A DNA stretch of 64,000 bases, from contig NZ_LMCY01000011.1 in assembly GCF_001425685.1 (NCBI RefSeq), forward strand, positions 71,435 to 135,434, written 5' to 3'. The stretch is from Massilia sp. Root335 (GTDB lineage Bacteria; Pseudomonadota; Gammaproteobacteria; Burkholderiales; Burkholderiaceae_D). Below are positions 63,546 to 64,000 of this stretch, piece after piece. Position 1 is the stretch's first letter, and each line of letters begins with the position of its first letter. The notes under the pieces were generated by a model. The model was not told where the DNA came from. It saw nothing but the letters and a program-made list of their open reading frames with translations, and did not search any database. The position numbers were made by a program, and so were the translations under genes.

Positions 63546-64000
63546 TCAGGCCGTCGATGCCGCCGGACGCCAGCCGCGCCGCAAATTGCTGGCGGTACAC
63601 CTGGATCAGCCACGCGCCCATCATGTCGATGTCGTAGATCTTCCAGCCCGCCGCCGTCCGGCGCATCCGGTAATCGATGGCCATGGTGTCGCCGCCGGTC
63701 ACCACGGTCGTCCTGACGACGGCGTCGTCGGCGTCCGCTGCCGGACGGTCGGTCGGCGCGTAGCGGAATTGCGTGTCGTCCTGCCGCATCTGCGTCAACT
63801 GGATGGCGTAGGTGCGGGCCAGCAGCGTCTGGAATTCGCGGAACAGGGCGTCGCGCTGGGCGGGCGTCGCGTGCGTCCATGCGCTGCCCACCGCGTACTG
63901 CGTCGTGAGCATGAAGTCGGTGGACGGCAGGAAGTCGCGGCGGACGATCTCGAGCGTCCGCTCGGGGTCGCCGGCGCGCGCGCCGGGGTCGCTGCGGATG
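63511..64000 (-). CDS. MlaC/HpnM-like periplasmic lipid-binding protein (5' end cut by window)
   Basis: About 162 C-terminal residues are visible: DFLPSTDFMLTTQYAVGSAW, TPAQRDALFREFQTLLARTY, VTGGDTMAIDYRMRR and GWKIYDIDMMGAWLIQVYRQQ, the MlaC/Ttg2D/HpnM fold that carries phospholipid between membranes. In many hopanoid clusters hpnM follows hpnL on the same strand; here the gene is opposite and convergent, so it is either a rearranged hpnM or part of a separate mla locus. An in-frame ATG at 63912 is internal to the fold. Confidence 0.85.
   Translation of the reverse strand, partial: IRSDPGARAGDPERTLEIVRRDFLPSTDFMLTTQYAVGSAWTHATPAQRDALFREFQTLLARTYAIQLTQMRQDDTQFRYAPTDRPAADADDAVVRTTVVTGGDTMAIDYRMRRTAAGWKIYDIDMMGAWLIQVYRQQFAARLASGGIDGLISYLAAHNRGP

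Overview
This is a 64 kb chromosomal window of a high-G+C Gram-negative bacterium. A Burkholderiales member, probably an Oxalobacteraceae (Massilia-like) organism, is the best inference. The reasons are about 65-70% G+C in most genes, outer-membrane genes (Tsx-like channel, TonB receptor), a betaproteobacterial-style urate/allantoin cluster with a fused OHCU decarboxylase-allantoate amidohydrolase, an hpn hopanoid operon, and a dispersed GTGGGCA/TGCCCAC intergenic repeat. No rRNA, tRNA or CRISPR array was seen.

Layout. 1-2.6 kb: a membrane-anchored PP2C phosphatase/Ser-Thr kinase (cut by the window edge) behind a formate/nitrite channel. 3-12.2 kb: purine catabolism. One arm on the minus strand holds uraH, puuD, an NCS2 permease and a Tsx-like channel. 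A divergent plus-strand arm holds a GntR regulator, puuE allantoinase, the uraD-allC fusion and an unusual M20 hydrolase. 12.2-12.6 kb: a repeat cluster, then a cytochrome P450. 14.1-17.7 kb: a lower-G+C two-gene island, a GH19 lysozyme followed after 3 bases by a 972-residue SIR2-STAND-TPR protein. 17.9-22.1 kb: an AraC regulator, a TonB receptor and an ICL/PEP-mutase family enzyme. 22.2-29.7 kb: the glyoxylate (glycerate) pathway gcl-hyi-glxR-ttuD-pyk with a divergent LysR regulator. 29.7-38.6 kb: a TPR-GGDEF diguanylate cyclase, a methionyl aminopeptidase/ParD-like pair, a lower-G+C patch (TetR, CPYC flavoprotein, serine hydrolase), a LysR regulator and a degenerate HAD protein. 38.7-46.4 kb: an NDH-2-like flavoprotein, an SDR, and sugar-acid catabolism (LysR, glucarate-family MFS transporter, gudD, GH28 polygalacturonase). 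46.5-54.5 kb: small stress and membrane proteins, a creatininase-like/beta-propeller pair, KfrA-like/fetA/fetB, a methyltransferase and an XRE regulator. 54.6-64 kb: hopanoid biosynthesis (ferritin-like protein, hpnA, ispH-like, hpnH-I-J-K-L) and the edge of a MlaC/HpnM-like gene on the opposite strand.

How it fits together. Urate is imported (Tsx, NCS2) and oxidised by PuuD. It is then converted by UraH, UraD, PuuE and AllC to ureidoglycolate and finally glyoxylate. The gcl-hyi-glxR-ttuD-pyk block turns glyoxylate into phosphoglycerate and pyruvate, so two separated blocks appear to form one nitrogen- and carbon-recovery route. A GTATAC-core palindrome sits on the -10 of the predicted uraH promoter, and a related site lies upstream of puuD, which suggests control by the neighbouring GntR protein. 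The most striking element is the GH19/SIR2-STAND-TPR pair, which looks like an anti-phage (Avs5-like) module with an unusual lysozyme partner.
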